Shown in pieces: positions 1 to 6,463 of a DNA stretch of 34,467 nucleotides. The translations under genes and the position numbers were made by a program. The notes under the pieces were generated by a model, which did no database searches, was not told the origin of the DNA, and saw nothing but the letters and a program-made list of their open reading frames with translations. The stretch covers positions 1 through 34,467 of the forward strand of contig CADCEW010000021.1 of the NCBI GenBank assembly GCA_902800585.1, in the 5' to 3' direction. How positions within the stretch are numbered: the first letter of the stretch is position 1; every line of letters begins with the position of its first letter. This DNA is from an uncultured Prevotellaceae bacterium. Its GTDB lineage: Bacteria; Bacteroidota; Bacteroidia; Bacteroidales; Bacteroidaceae.

Positions 1-96
1 TACGAAAGTCTTGTCATAGATGGCACGTGCGAAGTACTTGCCGTAGGCCATTGAACGAGGGTTTGAATTAAGTTTCTTAATAAATTTCTGACTCAT
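1..96 (-). CDS. HU-like DNA-binding protein, N-terminal fragment (runs off window)
   Basis: The minus strand from the ATG at 94-96 reads MSQKFIKKLNSNPRSMAYGK and continues FARAIYDKTFV to the window edge, 32 codons without a stop. The pattern of a basic start, then N-P-R-S-x-A-x-G-K-x-x-A-R-A, resembles the Bacteroidota HU-like proteins (HU/IHF fold with an N-terminal extension), which are DNA-binding and often multicopy. The start is supported by a minus-strand promoter motif about 80 bases upstream at 179-186. The first 12 codons (61-96) recur exactly at 34357-34392. The family call rests on resemblance of the N-terminus only; the DNA-binding body lies outside the window. Confidence 0.55.
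   Translation of the reverse strand, partial: MSQKFIKKLNSNPRSMAYGKYFARAIYDKTFV
61..96 (-). repeat. 36-bp direct repeat, copy 1 (first 12 codons of HU-like gene)
   Basis: These 36 bases are identical to 34357-34392 in the same orientation. In both places they start at an ATG and encode MSQKFIKKLNSN. Identity stops abruptly on both sides, so it covers exactly the 5' end of the reading frame. Confidence 0.9.
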
Positions 97-178
97 AATA
101 TTGTGTGTTTTTAATGGTTAAACTTTAATTTCTTGGTGTCTCCATTCCCGATGCGCGCTTTCGTTCCTTTTGACACGG

Positions 179-186
179 CAAAATTA
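179..186 (-). promoter_or_regulatory. Promoter -7 element for HU-like gene
   Basis: The minus strand reads TAATTTTG, matching the Bacteroidota -7 consensus TAnnTTTG. A possible TTG -33 element lies about 17 bases further upstream. The leader to the ATG at 96 would be about 80 nt. Confidence 0.55.
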
Positions 187-266
187 CTAATAATAAGAAC
201 ACGAAACAAGTATTCCCGAAAAAAACTGCTTTTTAAAGTGTTAAAATTTTCAGGGGGCATAGACAC

Positions 267-460
267 AAAGTGCCATTGTGCCATTGTGCCATTACGCGAA
301 ATCGAAGGTGAAAAAAGTAGGATATTATATTATCTTATATAATATATTATAATATATTATATAAGATATTATATAAGATATAATTGTTGTCAACAATTAC
401 CAACTCAAAATAAACATGAAAACACCAAACGGCACTTTGGCACTTTGGCACTTTGGCACT
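267..460. repeat. Inverted octamer arrays flanking an AT-rich palindrome
   Basis: Left array 267-294: units AAAGTGCC, ATTGTGCC, ATTGTGCC, ATTA. Right array 431-460: GGCACTTT three times plus GGCACT, which is AAAGTGCC on the other strand. Between them lie a perfect 38-bp palindrome of A/T with one C/G pair (331-368, extending imperfectly to about 326-373) and AATTGTTG-T-CAACAATT (382-398). The whole is an imperfect inverted structure of about 194 bp centred near 363. It could extrude as a cruciform or be a degenerate mobile repeat; no gene is inside. Confidence 0.8.
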
Positions 461-504
461 ATACATATTTCATGGTGCTAACCACCCCTCTCCCTATAAC
501 TAAA

Positions 505-617
505 GCCTTCTATCACTTGTCGCAGTATCTCCGATGGGGGTATTCCAGTATCTCCGATGGGGGTATCGGAGCCTTTAGCAACAACCATTCGAGCCTTTAG
601 AACAAGTGATAGAAGGC
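505..617. repeat. 16-bp inverted repeat enclosing a 23-bp tandem repeat
   Basis: GCCTTCTATCACTTGT at 505-520 is perfectly inverted at 602-617, 81 bp apart. Inside, a 21-bp sequence beginning CAGTATCTCCGATGGG occurs at 523-543 and 546-566 (period 23), and GAGCCTTTAG occurs twice further right. The structure lies about 125 bp upstream of the abiE promoter. AbiEi-type antitoxins are known to bind inverted repeats upstream of their operon, but the distance makes this uncertain. A small non-autonomous repeat element is the alternative. Confidence 0.8.
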
Positions 618-742
618 ACTCCGATGTTTTGATAGCATGTTTTTAGGGATTTTCTGCATTTTTCTTGTTGTTATAAATAATCATTTCATCACCTGTCCCC
701 TGACACATAATATTTTTTTAATAATTTTTTTTCAATAAAAAG

Positions 743-774
743 TTTGGTAGTTTCAATTATTATTCGTACTTTTG
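743..774 (+). promoter_or_regulatory. Promoter of the abiE pair
   Basis: TTTG at 743-746 and TACTTTTG at 767-774 are separated by 20 bp, a good Bacteroidota promoter. Transcription should begin near 780-782, so the ATG at 785 would be almost leaderless and the in-frame ATG at 803 would have about a 22-nt leader. Over 42 bp the region matches the fabD promoter at 31 positions without gaps. Confidence 0.8.
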
Positions 775-784
775 TGAACTGAAA

Positions 785-1381
785 ATGCCAATTCATCGTA
801 TTATGAGTTCACAGATAAATCTACTTCAGGTGATTTTGAACAGTCCAAGAACTGTGTTCACAATACAGTCCTTACTGATTCTGTCGGGAATTGACGATAG
901 CAAAAGGATTACGAAGTCATTACACTATTACACCAATGATGGCAAGATACTCAATCCAAGAAGAGGTATCTATACTAAACTGAAATATGATGGTCAGGAA
1001 ATGGCTTGTAGTTTATTCCGTCCGTCGTACATTTCCATGGAATATGTGTTGCAGCGTGCAGGCATTGTATTTCAATGGGATGACTCTACAACATGTATCA
1101 GTTATTTAAGCCGTACTGTCGAAGTTGACAATAGATTATATCAATATCGCAAGATAAATCCTGAACTATGGATTGGAATGGAGGGCATTGAACAGCGTGA
1201 TAATATTGCAATTGCAATTCCTGAGAGGGCTTTCCTGGACATGATGTATCTGAGTGCAGGTAACTGTTATTTCGATAATCTACGCCCTTTGTCTGTTAAG
1301 ATAATACGAGAATTGTTGCCTCTCTATCGTTCCGCAAAACTCAACGAACGCGTTTCTAAATTGTTGAATATAAAACTCTAA
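785..1381 (+). CDS. abiEi: AbiEi-family antitoxin / transcriptional regulator
   Basis: A 198-residue protein of the type IV toxin-antitoxin antitoxin family AbiEi, which represses its own operon and neutralises the nucleotidyltransferase toxin AbiEii. Residues about 7-65 form a winged-helix-like region ending GKILNPRRGIYTK. The middle holds the family pattern S-x-I-S-M-E-Y-V-L-Q-R-A-G, and later IAIPERAFLDMMYL, like the A-x-PE-KALLD-LY motif of this family. Start at 785 gives MPIHRIM; the promoter puts transcription near 781, so the second ATG at 803 (MSSQINLL) is a serious alternative. It is followed 6 bp later by the abiEii ATG, the usual order. Fairly confident in the family. Confidence 0.82.
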   Translation: MPIHRIMSSQINLLQVILNSPRTVFTIQSLLILSGIDDSKRITKSLHYYTNDGKILNPRRGIYTKLKYDGQEMACSLFRPSYISMEYVLQRAGIVFQWDDSTTCISYLSRTVEVDNRLYQYRKINPELWIGMEGIEQRDNIAIAIPERAFLDMMYLSAGNCYFDNLRPLSVKIIRELLPLYRSAKLNERVSKLLNIKL

Positions 1382-1387
1382 TTGATC

Positions 1388-2086
1388 ATGGATAAGCAAA
1401 AGCACAAATTATATATGGCACAAATCCTGAGTCTTGTTTTCAAGGACAAGGACTTATGTAATGTCTTAGGTTTTAAGGGAGGCACTGCACTCATGTTCTT
1501 TCACAATCTGCCAAGATTCTCTACTGATCTTGACTTTAATCTTTTGGATATGAGTAAACAAGATGTGGCGTACAATAAAGTCCGCCAGATATTGTTACGT
1601 TTCGGCACTATCGACGATGAAGCCAAGAAACTCAATGGTCCTATCTTGGTGCTGAATTATGGGAAAGGTGAAAGAATGTTGAAAGTTGAAATATCTAATC
1701 GACAATACGACAATCACTATGAGACCAAGAACTTGGCAGGAACTGACATCCGCGTGCTAACAATTCCCGATATGTTTGCTCACAAGTTATGTGCTATGGG
1801 TGAAAGACTCTCGCCTCGTGATGTCTTTGATGTCTGGTTTTTCTTGCAGCAGATGCATGCCAACATCAATGAAAACATTATCAATGAACGTACGGGTAAA
1901 ACTGTTGCCGAGTATGCAGCGTGGTGCTCACAGAGAGTACGCGAAGCCAGTCCTAAATTGTTGATGCAGGGACTTGGTGAAGTTATTGATGACACACGAA
2001 CTAAGAACTTTGTGAAGACTAAATTGATAGAAGAAACTGTTCAGGCTTTGGAATTGTTTGCCACATTTCCACAAATCTCCTATTAA
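1388..2086 (+). CDS. abiEii: AbiEii-family nucleotidyltransferase toxin
   Basis: A 232-residue protein of the AbiEii/AbiGii toxin family, a DNA-polymerase-beta-like nucleotidyltransferase; characterised members inhibit growth by modifying tRNA ends and some give phage abortive infection. Motif I is GFKGGTAL (about residues 28-35), followed by RFSTDLDF with the metal-binding Asp47 and Asp49. A later part, PDMFAHKLCAMGERLSPRDVFD, matches the conserved Lys/Arg-Asp region of the family. The ATG at 1388 lies 6 bp after the abiEi stop; a TTG two codons earlier is less likely. Catalytic residues are intact, so the toxin should be active. No phage or transposase genes adjoin, so this is an isolated accessory cassette upstream of fabD. 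Confidence 0.87.
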   Translation: MDKQKHKLYMAQILSLVFKDKDLCNVLGFKGGTALMFFHNLPRFSTDLDFNLLDMSKQDVAYNKVRQILLRFGTIDDEAKKLNGPILVLNYGKGERMLKVEISNRQYDNHYETKNLAGTDIRVLTIPDMFAHKLCAMGERLSPRDVFDVWFFLQQMHANINENIINERTGKTVAEYAAWCSQRVREASPKLLMQGLGEVIDDTRTKNFVKTKLIEETVQALELFATFPQISY

Positions 2087-2143
2087 CCTACTAAATGTGT
2101 CATGTACCAAGTCTGTGAAGATCATGCGTTTTTTAATGCGATT

Positions 2144-2175
2144 TTTGGTAGTTAAAAAAAATATTCGTACCTTCG
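2144..2175 (+). promoter_or_regulatory. Promoter of fabD
   Basis: TTTG at 2144-2147 and TACCTTCG at 2168-2175 (consensus TAnnTTTG with one change) are 20 bp apart. Transcription should start near 2180-2183, placing the structured element at 2182-2243 at the very 5' end of the mRNA, with a leader of about 108 nt before the ATG at 2291. Confidence 0.7.
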
Positions 2176-2181
2176 CACGCT

Positions 2182-2243
2182 GAAAGCTGCGAGTAAGCGA
2201 GCACAATGATGCTTGCATCGATTGTCGAGCGGGAGCAATTTAG
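2182..2243 (+). repeat. Structured leader element, copy 1 (fabD 5' UTR)
   Basis: From GAAA at 2182 the sequence runs GCGAGTAAGCGAGC, then a hairpin ACAAT-GATGC / TT / GCATC-G-ATTGT (2203-2225), then TCGAGCGGGAGCAATTTAG. A second copy sits on the minus strand at 34265-34329. The flanks are nearly the same in the two copies while the hairpin arms differ in sequence but still pair. It begins at the predicted transcription start of fabD, so it would form the 5' end of that mRNA. Function unknown. Confidence 0.75.
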
Positions 2244-2290
2244 CACGCGCAAAGTAAATAAGGTATAATAAACTAATATAGTATAAGAAA

Positions 2291-3181
2291 ATGAAAGCAT
2301 TTGTATTTCCCGGACAGGGAGCACAGTTCGTAGGAATGGGTAAGGACCTCTACGACAACAACGCAACAGCAAAAGAACTTTTTGAGAAGGCTAATGATAT
2401 TCTTGGCTATCGCATCACGGACATTATGTTTGAGGGTACCGATGAAGACCTGAAGCAGACGAAGGTGACACAACCAGCAGTATTCTTGCATTCAGTTATC
2501 TCTGCTATCTGCATGGGTGACAAGTTCCAGCCAGAGATGACAGCTGGTCATTCACTGGGTGAGTTCTCTGCATTGGTGGCTGCTGGTGCTTTGAGTTTTG
2601 AGGATGGTTTGAAACTGGTGTATGCCCGTGCAATGGCCATGCAGAAGGCTTGTGAGGCACAGCCCTCTACTATGGCTGCCATTATCGGTTTGCCCGATGA
2701 GAAAGTTGAAGAAGTATGTGCTGCAGTGAGCAAGATGGGTAAGGGTGTTGTGGTTCCTGCTAACTACAATAATCCTGGTCAGTTGGTAATCTCTGGTGAC
2801 TTTGACGCTATCAACGAGGCTTGTGAGCAGTTGAAGGCTGCTGGTGCCAAACGTGCATTACCACTGAAGGTAGGTGGTGCTTTCCATTCGCCATTGATGC
2901 AGCCTGCTAAGGATGAGTTGCAGGCAGCTATCGAGAAGACAGAGTTTGCTACACCGAAATGTCCTGTCTATCAGAATGTGGACGCTAAGCCTCATACCGA
3001 TGCCGCAGAGATTAAGGCTAATCTGATTGCCCAGTTGACAAGTTCTGTCCGTTGGACTCAGATTGTACAGAACATGATTGCCGATGGTGCTGACGACTTT
3101 ACAGAGTGTGGTCCTGGCAGAGCTTTGCAGGGTATGATTGCGAAGATCAATAAGGACGTGCCTGCGCATGGCATTGAGTAA
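2291..3181 (+). CDS. fabD: Malonyl-CoA:ACP transacylase
   Basis: FabD moves the malonyl group from CoA to acyl carrier protein, supplying the elongation unit of type II fatty acid synthesis in the cytosol. The 296-residue length is normal. Seen directly: GQGAQ near the N-terminus (residues 8-12), the nucleophile elbow GHSLG with Ser88, the substrate-carboxylate Arg113 in YARAMAMQ, and the catalytic His199 in GAFHSPLM. The GPGRALQGM C-terminal pattern is also typical. Start ATG 2291 follows an A-rich stretch, the usual Bacteroidota arrangement. It has its own promoter and structured leader. The next gene is 53 bp downstream across a tandem repeat and may be co-transcribed. Confidence 0.97.
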   Translation: MKAFVFPGQGAQFVGMGKDLYDNNATAKELFEKANDILGYRITDIMFEGTDEDLKQTKVTQPAVFLHSVISAICMGDKFQPEMTAGHSLGEFSALVAAGALSFEDGLKLVYARAMAMQKACEAQPSTMAAIIGLPDEKVEEVCAAVSKMGKGVVVPANYNNPGQLVISGDFDAINEACEQLKAAGAKRALPLKVGGAFHSPLMQPAKDELQAAIEKTEFATPKCPVYQNVDAKPHTDAAEIKANLIAQLTSSVRWTQIVQNMIADGADDFTECGPGRALQGMIAKINKDVPAHGIE

Positions 3182-3183
3182 GG

Positions 3184-3234
3184 TTTAAGGAGTTTAAGGA
3201 GTTTAAAGAGTTTAAAAGGTTCAAGGGTTTAAAG
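3184..3234 (+). repeat. Tandem GTTTAAGGA-type repeat between fabD and GH13 gene
   Basis: About five diverging copies of a 9-10 bp unit (GTTTAAGGA, GTTTAAGGA, GTTTAAAGA, GTTTAAAAGG, GTTCAAGG) fill the gap. In the frame of the next gene the array is open and would read as Phe-Lys-Glu repeats, but no start codon precedes it. Related TTTAAAGTT repeats occur inside the SpoU methyltransferase gene. Confidence 0.8.
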
Positions 3235-4890
3235 TTGAAAGAGAAGGTTATTATCTATCAGGTGTTCATCCGTCTATACGGAAACAGGAACACGACGAGG
3301 CAGGAGAATGGTTCCATTGAGGAGAACGGCTGCGGTAAGATGGCAGACTTCTCTTCGGAGGTGCTGAAGGATATTGCCCAGATGGGCGTGAGTCATATCT
3401 GGTATACGGGTATTATCCGTCATGCTACGACCACTGACTATACCGCCTATGGTATTCCTCGTCAGCATTCTGCAGTAGTTAAGGGTAGGGCAGGTTCTCC
3501 TTATGCCATTACCGATTACTATGATGTCGACCCTGATTTGGCAGTGAATGTCAAAGAGCGTATGCAGGAGTTTGAGCAACTCGTGGTGCGTACGCATGAG
3601 GCTGGCTTGAAGATGGTTATCGACTTTGTGCCGAATCATGTGGCGCGTCAGTATCATTCTATCTGTAAACCTCAGGGAGTGAAGGATTTGGGTGAGGATG
3701 ATAATCCTAATTGTGGTTTCGACCCTGTTCATAATAACTTCTATTACTGTCCTGGTCAACGTCTCGTTCCTTACTTCGATCTCTATCATGGTGAGGAGGA
3801 ACCTTATATTGAAGAACCAGCTAAAGCAACGGGTAATGACCATTTCGACAATACACCGAATAAGAACGATTGGTATGAGACCGTGAAACTCAATTACGGT
3901 GTTGACTATTACGCAGGTGGTATCGGTCACTTTGAGCCTATACCCGATACGTGGAAGAAGATGACAGACATCTTGTTGTTTTGGGCTTCGAAGGGTATTG
4001 ACGCTTTCCGTTGTGACATGGCTGAGATGGTACCAGCCGAGTTCTGGGCGTATGCTACGAAGATTGTCAAGAAGAAATACAAGAACATCGTATTTATTGG
4101 AGAGGTATATAATCCCCAAGAGTACCGTCGCTATATTGCCTCCGGCTTTGACTGGTTGTATGACAAGGTAGGTATGTACGACACGATGCGTAATGTCATC
4201 TGTCATCATGCTCCTGCATCGGCTATTAGTGGTGCCTGGCAGCAGACGGATGATATCCGCGACCACATGCTTTATTTCTTGGAGAACCACGACGAACAGC
4301 GTATCGCCAGTGATTTCTTTGCAGCAGATGCTGTAAAAGGTATTCCTGCCATGATTGCATCGCTGTTGATGCAACAGAATCCGTTTATGCTTTACGCAGG
4401 TGAGGAATACGGAGAGTGCGGTATGGACAAGGAGGGCTTCAGTGGTAATGATGGTCGTACGACGATTTTTGATTATTGGAGCATTGACACGCTCTGTCGT
4501 GCTGCAGAGAAGAAACTGACGGCTAAGGAGAAGAAACTCTTTGATATCCATAAGCGTGTGATGATGTTGGCACGTAAGGAGAAGGCTATCCGTGAAGGTG
4601 TCTTCTTTGACCTGATGTATGTTAACGGCTCGTTGGAACACCAGTATGTATTCTTGCGCAAGGCAGGTCGAGACCTGTTATTGGTGGCAGTCAACTTCGA
4701 CGACTATGCTGTGGCTATAGATATCAACATCCCTGCACATGCCTTTGACTTCTTGAAAGTCAAGGAAGGTGTGTATGAGGCTATCGATTTGCTGACAAAG
4801 GATAAGGACACGCTGGGACTGAAGCGTGACGGTGTTGTGCGAATGACGCTGGATGCACGGGATGCTGTTGTCTTGAAAATGAAAGTGTAA
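3235..4890 (+). CDS. Alpha-amylase family (GH13) glycoside hydrolase, cytosolic
   Basis: A 551-residue (beta/alpha)8 enzyme of family GH13, expected to act on alpha-glucans or alpha-glucosides; the exact substrate cannot be read. GH13 conserved regions are visible in order: DFVPNH (region I, 130-135), GIDAFRCDMAE with nucleophile Asp261, FIGEVYN with acid/base Glu290, and LENHDEQR with His352 and Asp353. There is no signal peptide, so it is probably intracellular. The start is TTG at 3235: the first beta strand (VIIYQVF) begins at residue 5, the next Met is at 36, and no ATG or GTG lies upstream in frame. It overlaps the next gene by one base. A 455-codon frame on the opposite strand is a codon-bias shadow. 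Confidence 0.9.
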   Translation: MKEKVIIYQVFIRLYGNRNTTRQENGSIEENGCGKMADFSSEVLKDIAQMGVSHIWYTGIIRHATTTDYTAYGIPRQHSAVVKGRAGSPYAITDYYDVDPDLAVNVKERMQEFEQLVVRTHEAGLKMVIDFVPNHVARQYHSICKPQGVKDLGEDDNPNCGFDPVHNNFYYCPGQRLVPYFDLYHGEEEPYIEEPAKATGNDHFDNTPNKNDWYETVKLNYGVDYYAGGIGHFEPIPDTWKKMTDILLFWASKGIDAFRCDMAEMVPAEFWAYATKIVKKKYKNIVFIGEVYNPQEYRRYIASGFDWLYDKVGMYDTMRNVICHHAPASAISGAWQQTDDIRDHMLYFLENHDEQRIASDFFAADAVKGIPAMIASLLMQQNPFMLYAGEEYGECGMDKEGFSGNDGRTTIFDYWSIDTLCRAAEKKLTAKEKKLFDIHKRVMMLARKEKAIREGVFFDLMYVNGSLEHQYVFLRKAGRDLLLVAVNFDDYAVAIDINIPAHAFDFLKVKEGVYEAIDLLTKDKDTLGLKRDGVVRMTLDARDAVVLKMKV

Positions 4891-5354
4891 TGGAAGACTA
4901 TATATTGAACGAACACAACAAGGAGGAGTTTCCGCCTGCACATACGGCAGAGCATCTGCTGAACCAGACGATGATTCGTCTGTTTGGTTGTGAGCGTTCA
5001 TATAATGCACACATCGAGCGGAAGAAAAGCAAGATGAGTTTCTATGTTGATCATAAGCCGACGCGTCAGGAGGAAAGAGAGATAGAGCGTCGCATGAATG
5101 AGTTGATAGAGGAGGACTTACCTGTGACGTTTGAGTTTGTGACGCGTGACAATCTTCCAGAGGAAGTCTCTGCAGACCGTCTTCCTAATGATGCTTCAGA
5201 GACTATTCGTCTGGTACGTATTGGAGACTATGACGTTTGTCCTTGTATTGGTAAGCATGTACGCTCTACCAGTCAGATAGGACGCTTTGAAATGCTCGGT
5301 ACCAACTGGGACGAGCAAGAGCGTTCTTTCAGAGTAAGATTCAAGATTGTATGA
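4890..5354 (+). CDS. AlaX-like tRNA-editing / second additional domain protein
   Basis: A 154-residue stand-alone homologue of the alanyl/threonyl-tRNA synthetase editing (tRNA_SAD) domain. Both zinc-site motifs are visible: HTAEH (His18, His22) and CIGKH (Cys119, His123). AlaX-type proteins hydrolyse mischarged Ser- or Gly-tRNA-Ala in trans; that this one does so is inferred. The ATG overlaps the TAA of the GH13 gene in TAATG, so the two are translationally coupled although no functional link between them is obvious. The gene ends 9 bp before a bidirectional terminator. Confidence 0.8.
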   Translation: MEDYILNEHNKEEFPPAHTAEHLLNQTMIRLFGCERSYNAHIERKKSKMSFYVDHKPTRQEEREIERRMNELIEEDLPVTFEFVTRDNLPEEVSADRLPNDASETIRLVRIGDYDVCPCIGKHVRSTSQIGRFEMLGTNWDEQERSFRVRFKIV

Positions 5355-5362
5355 TAAAAAAG

Positions 5363-5387
5363 AATCCCAACCAAATCGGTTGGGATT
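5363..5387. terminator. Bidirectional terminator between convergent genes
   Basis: AATCCCAACC (5363-5372) pairs with GGTTGGGATT (5378-5387) over a 5-base loop. A T-rich run follows on the plus side and AAAAAAG precedes it, giving a U tract on the minus strand. It sits in the 39-bp gap between the AlaX gene (plus) and the exo/endonuclease-fold gene (minus). Confidence 0.9.
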
Positions 5388-5393
5388 TCTCTT

Positions 5394-6458
5394 TTATTGT
5401 TGTAATGCTAATTTCATAAACACTGGATAGTGGTCTGAGTAGGTGAGTTCCACCTTATAATAAGAGAGTCCTTCCATGGATTCGCTATGGAAGATATAGT
5501 CAATACGGACATTCTTCTTGCCTCTGTAGGTTCCCATCCAACCACCACTTCCACACTCCTTGAAGCCATCGACCAAGTTACCTTTCATGGTCTTATAGAC
5601 ATAAGAGTAGGGCACATCGTTGAAGTCACCACATACAATCGTCGGAACAGAAGAATTCCTAATCTCTTGAGCAAGGATATTAGCCTGTCCGGTACGTGCC
5701 ATCATACCTAAGGTATAGTTACCATAAATGGCTTTCAGGACGCGGTTCTCATCCACTTCATATCCCTGTGCGGCAAGTTTTCCTGCCTTGTACACGGTTC
5801 TATTGATGCCCGTCGTCTCTAAGTGGACGTTGAAGATACGGATAATCTTTCCGTTAACATCTATGTCAGCCCACATAGCTGCCTGATTAGAACCCTCAAA
5901 GAGGAGAGGTTTGCTTTCCTTGAAAGGATATTTACTGAAGATGACGACATCTCTTCCTGCCATAGCAAGGTAGGGGAAATACTCTTTGTAAAGCGCAGAG
6001 TTTCTTCTCTCGCCTCCTGTTTCCATATACTCTTGAATACAAAAGACGTCAACTTTCTGGCGTTTCATCTCAGCAAGGATGTCCTGTGCAAGGAATCCTG
6101 AAGTCTCGCGGTTGAATCTTGCAACGTTATAAGTAGCAATCTTCAGTCCTGGCTGATTGTCGACTTTGGTATCCAAGGAACGGAACTGAACAAGTGTAGC
6201 CATATAGGGGATACAGCAAACGATGGTCACCAAGGGAATCAGGGAAACCAACCATCTCTTCCGTATCAACCAATATATTAATAAAATGAAGTTTAATACA
6301 ATTAGAATGGGGAGGATATAGACCACCATGGCACGTGCCGTGTTACCAATAGGACTGACATCTCCGCCGAATAATCCAAGAAATGTGTAAGCAGTAACAA
6401 TTAACTGTACCACAAGAACCATCAAGGATATATACTTATAAACAGCAAGTTTTCCCAT
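5394..6458 (-). CDS. Membrane-anchored endonuclease/exonuclease/phosphatase (EEP) family protein
   Basis: A 354-residue protein with three N-terminal hydrophobic segments (about residues 8-30, 43-65, 70-92) followed by an EEP (DNase I-like) domain from about 105. The metallohydrolase residues are in place: Asn111 in TYNVARF, Glu143 in IQEYM, His212 in NVHLETT, Asp278/Asn280 in CGDFNDVP, Asp320 in RIDYIFHS, and the terminal Asp342-His343 in YSDHYPV. Members cut nucleic acids or phosphoesters such as phosphoinositides or sphingomyelin; the substrate here is unknown. The domain probably faces the periplasm. It starts 5 bp after the upstream histidine kinase and is likely co-transcribed with it. 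Confidence 0.85.
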   Translation of the reverse strand: MGKLAVYKYISLMVLVVQLIVTAYTFLGLFGGDVSPIGNTARAMVVYILPILIVLNFILLIYWLIRKRWLVSLIPLVTIVCCIPYMATLVQFRSLDTKVDNQPGLKIATYNVARFNRETSGFLAQDILAEMKRQKVDVFCIQEYMETGGERRNSALYKEYFPYLAMAGRDVVIFSKYPFKESKPLLFEGSNQAAMWADIDVNGKIIRIFNVHLETTGINRTVYKAGKLAAQGYEVDENRVLKAIYGNYTLGMMARTGQANILAQEIRNSSVPTIVCGDFNDVPYSYVYKTMKGNLVDGFKECGSGGWMGTYRGKKNVRIDYIFHSESMEGLSYYKVELTYSDHYPVFMKLALQQ

Positions 6459-6463
6459 AGAAA

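Larger units (their letters stand above)
97..784. other. 688-bp repeat-rich intergenic region
   Basis: I see no convincing gene here; the 69-codon frame at 133-342 crosses repeats and a palindrome and has no promoter. The stretch holds the minus promoter of the HU-like gene (179-186), two octamer arrays in inverted orientation (267-294 and 431-460), a 38-bp perfect AT-rich palindrome (331-368), a second palindrome (382-398), a 16-bp inverted repeat enclosing a 23-bp tandem duplication (505-617), and the plus promoter of the abiE pair (743-774). Each is listed separately. Confidence 0.75.

Noticed and set aside
133..342. 69-codon frame in the left intergenic region
   Set aside because: It crosses an octamer array and the edge of the AT palindrome, has no promoter, and its composition is not that of the neighbouring genes.
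505..617. Possible CRISPR array
   Set aside because: There are only two copies of a 23-bp period with no spacers and no cas genes; it is a tandem duplication inside an inverted repeat.
785..2086. A phage, integrative element or transposon carrying the abiE pair
   Set aside because: No integrase, transposase, conjugation gene or clear target duplication is present on either side.
3274..4641. 455-codon open frame antisense to the GH13 gene
   Set aside because: It lies wholly inside a gene with clear catalytic motifs. It has no recognisable domain and is explained by codon bias of the true frame.
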